Below, in pieces: positions 6,333 to 8,080 of a stretch of 8,080 bases of DNA. The notes beneath the pieces are model-generated. The model searched no databases. It worked only from the letters and a program-made list of their open reading frames with translations, and was not told the origin of the DNA. Positions within the stretch are counted from its first letter, which is position 1; every line of letters starts with the position of its first letter. The DNA is from Chitinophagales bacterium (lineage in GTDB: Bacteria > Bacteroidota > Bacteroidia > Chitinophagales > Saprospiraceae), in NCBI GenBank assembly GCA_013297575.1, contig JAAFHO010000236.1:1-8080 (forward strand), written 5' to 3'. The position numbers were made by a program, and so were the translations under genes.

Positions 6333-6437
6333 TTTTCCACATTGAGTTATCCACAGTGTTGGTAATTTTAACATTTCAAGTTTGCATTGAAAATCAATTA
6401 GTTGTGAAAATTATTAACATCGTGTGGATAACTCAAT
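6333..6437. promoter_or_regulatory. DnaA-box cluster upstream of nrdB (inverted consensus pair)
   Basis: TTATCCACA (6347-6355, + strand) and TGTGGATAA (6423-6431, the same box on the - strand) are both perfect matches to the DnaA-box consensus. The identity extends to a perfect 15-bp inverted repeat, ATTGAGTTATCCACA at 6341-6355 against 6423-6437, separated by 67 nt of AT-rich DNA. A third site, TTTTCCACA (6333-6341), differs from the consensus at one base and lies 14 nt left of the first box. In E. coli DnaA binds boxes upstream of nrdAB and alters its transcription, so a similar role is likely here. The sites lie about 240-340 bp before the nrdB start and about 25-130 bp before a possible -7 element. 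No sequence resembling the NrdR repressor box was found. Confidence 0.7.
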
Positions 6438-6461
6438 TACCTTTAGGTTGAAAATGCTGCC

Positions 6462-6469
6462 TACTTTCG
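6462..6469 (+). promoter_or_regulatory. Possible -7 element (TACTTTCG) for nrdBA
   Basis: TACTTTCG differs from the TAnnTTTG consensus at one base. It lies 30 nt right of the second DnaA box and would start transcription near 6475, leaving an untranslated leader of about 200 nt before nrdB. No TTG occurs at the expected -33 distance. A weaker alternative is TACCTTTA at 6438-6445, abutting the DnaA-box inverted repeat. Confidence 0.3.
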
Positions 6470-6674
6470 TCCTTCCGAAATTCAATAAATCGGTAGTGAA
6501 ACAGAATTAAGTGGTTGTTTCGCTTTCTTGCAGGTTTTTCCCATAATATTTCGACGTTTAGCGCGTCAATCAACTAATCCTCAATTTGCCTTCGTTCACA
6601 GTGGTTCACTGGGGATAAAGGGGTTTCGCTCAAATTCAAAAAATACACTCAGCATTGAGACTAATATATTATAC

Positions 6675-7661
6675 ATGACACACGAACTTGAAATCATCGA
6701 ACCAATTTTAATGGAGAACCCCAATCGCTTTGTATTGCTCCCCATTAAATACCCTGAGATTTGGAATTGGTACAAAAAAGCAGAAGCCTCCTTTTGGACT
6801 GCAGAAGAAATTGACCTGGCACAAGATATGGTGGACTGGGACAAAAAACTAAATGACAACGAGCGTCATTTTATTAAACACGTATTGGCGTTTTTTGCCG
6901 CTTCTGATGGTATTGTGAACGAGAACCTCGTAATGAACTTTATGAGCGAAGTGCAAATTCCAGAAGCACGTTGTTTTTATGGCTTTCAAATCGCTATTGA
7001 GAACATACACTCCGAGGTGTATTCGCTCTTGATTGACACCTATATAAAGGAACCCAAAGAGAAGGACTTTTTGTTCAATGCCCTTCAAAACTTGGATTGC
7101 GTTTCTAAAAAAGCAAATTGGGCCATGCGCTGGATCCAAAATGCGCCATCATTTGGTCATCGTTTGGTAGCATTTGCAGCTGTAGAAGGTATTTTCTTCT
7201 CTGGTTCTTTCTGCTCCATTTATTGGCTCAAAAGCCGCGGACTGATGCCGGGTCTTACGTTTTCTAACGAACTTATCAGCCGCGACGAAGGTATGCACTG
7301 CGATTTTGCCTGCTTACTGTTCTCTATGCTCGAACACCCGCCAACCAACGACGAGGTACGCGCCATCATCACCGAGGCCGTTGAATTTGAAAAGGAATTT
7401 GTAACCGATGCGTTGCCCGTAAGCCTTATCGGTATGAATGCCGTATTGATGCAGCAATATATAGAGTTTGTGGCCGACCGCCTGTTGAACTCACTTGGAC
7501 AAGAAAAGGTATATGGTGCCACCAACCCATTCCCTTTTATGGATATGATTTCGATACAAGGCAAAACTAATTTCTTCGAAAAACGCGTGGGTGATTACCA
7601 AAAAGCAGGCGTAATGAATAATAGAGAAGATCAGGTGTTCTCTATGGACGCGGAATTTTAA
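6675..7661 (+). CDS. nrdB: Class Ia ribonucleoside-diphosphate reductase, small (R2/beta) subunit
   Basis: Holds the di-iron centre and tyrosyl radical that drive reduction of ribonucleotides to deoxyribonucleotides with NrdA. The product is 328 residues from the chosen ATG and is strikingly like eukaryotic R2 (AFFAASDGIVNENL, EARCFYGFQIA, ENIHSEVYSLLIDTYI, VEGIFFSGSF, GLTFSNELISRDEG, GKTNFFEKRVG). Metal ligands by alignment to mouse R2: Asp78, Glu109, His112, Glu171, Glu205, His208; the radical Tyr is Tyr116. The C-terminal tail ends SMDAEF, matching the tail by which R2 docks on R1. The frame stays open 49 codons upstream to an ATG at 6528, but that extension is unlike any R2 N-terminus; MTHELEIIEPILMENPNRFVL is the usual beginning, so 6675 is used. 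nrdA follows after 54 nt with no terminator between, so the two form an operon in the order nrdB-nrdA. The DnaA boxes upstream suggest cell-cycle control. Confidence 0.98.
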   Translation: MTHELEIIEPILMENPNRFVLLPIKYPEIWNWYKKAEASFWTAEEIDLAQDMVDWDKKLNDNERHFIKHVLAFFAASDGIVNENLVMNFMSEVQIPEARCFYGFQIAIENIHSEVYSLLIDTYIKEPKEKDFLFNALQNLDCVSKKANWAMRWIQNAPSFGHRLVAFAAVEGIFFSGSFCSIYWLKSRGLMPGLTFSNELISRDEGMHCDFACLLFSMLEHPPTNDEVRAIITEAVEFEKEFVTDALPVSLIGMNAVLMQQYIEFVADRLLNSLGQEKVYGATNPFPFMDMISIQGKTNFFEKRVGDYQKAGVMNNREDQVFSMDAEF

Positions 7662-7715
7662 TTGTAAATCTAAATCAAAAAAACAAAAGGGTTTAATCAA
7701 AAACCAACTATCAAT

Positions 7716-8080
7716 ATGCAAGTAATTAAACGCTCAGGACGCAAAGAGGATGTATCTTTTGACAAGATCACCGCTCGCCTCCGCAAATTGTCTTATGGCC
7801 TCGACCCGCACTTTGTGAGCATCATTGAAGTGTCCAAAAAGGTTATTATGGGTCTTTACGACGGCGTTACCACCGTCGAACTCGATAACTTGGCCGCAGA
7901 AACTGCCGCCTCTATGGCTACTATCCACCCCGATTATGCTTTGCTGGCTGCGCGTATCGCCGTCAGTAACTTACACCGGGAAACGGAAAAATCATTCTCT
8001 AAGGTCATCGACGATCTTTTTAAATACGTGGATCCCAAAACTGGCGACCGCGCCGGCCTTATCAGTGCCGAAATACATAA
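7716..8080 (+). CDS. nrdA: Class I ribonucleoside-diphosphate reductase, large (R1/alpha) subunit, 5' part only
   Basis: The first 121 codons of the catalytic subunit, open to the right edge. Residues 1 to about 92 form an ATP-cone, the allosteric activity domain that binds ATP (active) or dATP (inhibited). It begins MQVIKRSGRKEDVSFDKIT, with the VxKRxGxxExFdxxKI-like pattern of such cones, and continues through LDNLAAETAASMATIHPDYALLAARI, typical of the R1 N-terminus. The following residues (NLHRETEKSFSKVIDDLF) also fit eukaryote-like R1. The catalytic cysteines and radical-transfer tyrosines lie outside the window. The start ATG lies 54 nt after nrdB and leaves no room for another gene. The presence of the cone predicts dATP feedback inhibition, which would add to any transcriptional control through the DnaA boxes. 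Confidence 0.97.
   Translation, partial: MQVIKRSGRKEDVSFDKITARLRKLSYGLDPHFVSIIEVSKKVIMGLYDGVTTVELDNLAAETAASMATIHPDYALLAARIAVSNLHRETEKSFSKVIDDLFKYVDPKTGDRAGLISAEIH

Larger units (their letters stand above)
5817..6674. other. Divergent gene-free region between the isomerase and nrdB
   Basis: 858 bp with no gene I can support. It contains, in order, the isomerase promoter and leader, an unexplained stretch (about 5962-6073), a MITE-like palindrome (6083-6249), a short stretch with nothing clear (6259-6332), a cluster of DnaA boxes (6333-6437), and a roughly 200-nt predicted nrdB leader with one possible -7 element. Short ORFs across 5867-6167 on both strands overlap the palindrome and the isomerase promoter and look like chance. 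Confidence 0.7.

Noticed and set aside
6374..6392. TTTCAA / TTGAAA inverted repeat and repeated TTAACAT between the DnaA boxes
   Set aside because: Short AT-rich matches in AT-rich DNA; too weak to call an operator or unwinding element on their own.
6528..6674. In-frame N-terminal extension of nrdB
   Set aside because: The 49 codons do not resemble any R2 N-terminus, while the protein starting at 6675 matches family length and beginning.

Overview
The window looks like chromosomal DNA of a member of the Bacteroidota. Starts lack Shine-Dalgarno sequences, several genes are preceded by a TAnnTTTG-type -7 element, the ribonucleotide reductase small subunit is of the eukaryote-like class Ia type common in that phylum, and there is a long secreted double-parvulin isomerase. 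A Saprospiria-type source is a guess; nothing here fixes the genus.

Left part (1-1455): an AT-rich stretch with no recognisable gene (1-176), a perfect 16-bp hairpin (177-216), a possible 81-residue orphan ORF on the + strand whose stop codon lies inside a second perfect 19-bp hairpin (456-507), and a 275-residue predicted exported protein of unknown function on the - strand.

Middle (1456-5816), all on the - strand: a SurA-like periplasmic peptidyl-prolyl isomerase, then a roughly 290-bp mirror-symmetric palindromic repeat, then queuine tRNA-ribosyltransferase (tgt) and a 4,5-DOPA-dioxygenase/YgiD-family protein, tightly packed as a two-gene unit. The Tgt appears to lack all four residues that bind structural zinc in classical bacterial Tgt.

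Right part (5817-8080): an 858-bp gene-free divergent region between the isomerase and nrdB. It holds a well-matched promoter for the isomerase, a 167-bp MITE-like nested palindrome flanked by near-identical 9-bp direct repeats, and a pair of inverted consensus DnaA boxes about 240-330 bp before nrdB. The class Ia ribonucleotide reductase operon nrdB-nrdA follows on the + strand; nrdA runs off the right edge after its N-terminal ATP-cone. The DnaA boxes suggest that dNTP synthesis is tied to replication initiation here, or less likely that a replication-related DnaA-binding locus lies here.

No tRNA, rRNA, CRISPR array, complete insertion sequence or defence system was seen. The best candidates for undescribed biology are the two palindromic repeat families (one with paired compensatory changes between its arms), the DnaA-box arrangement before nrdB, and the zinc-site loss in Tgt.
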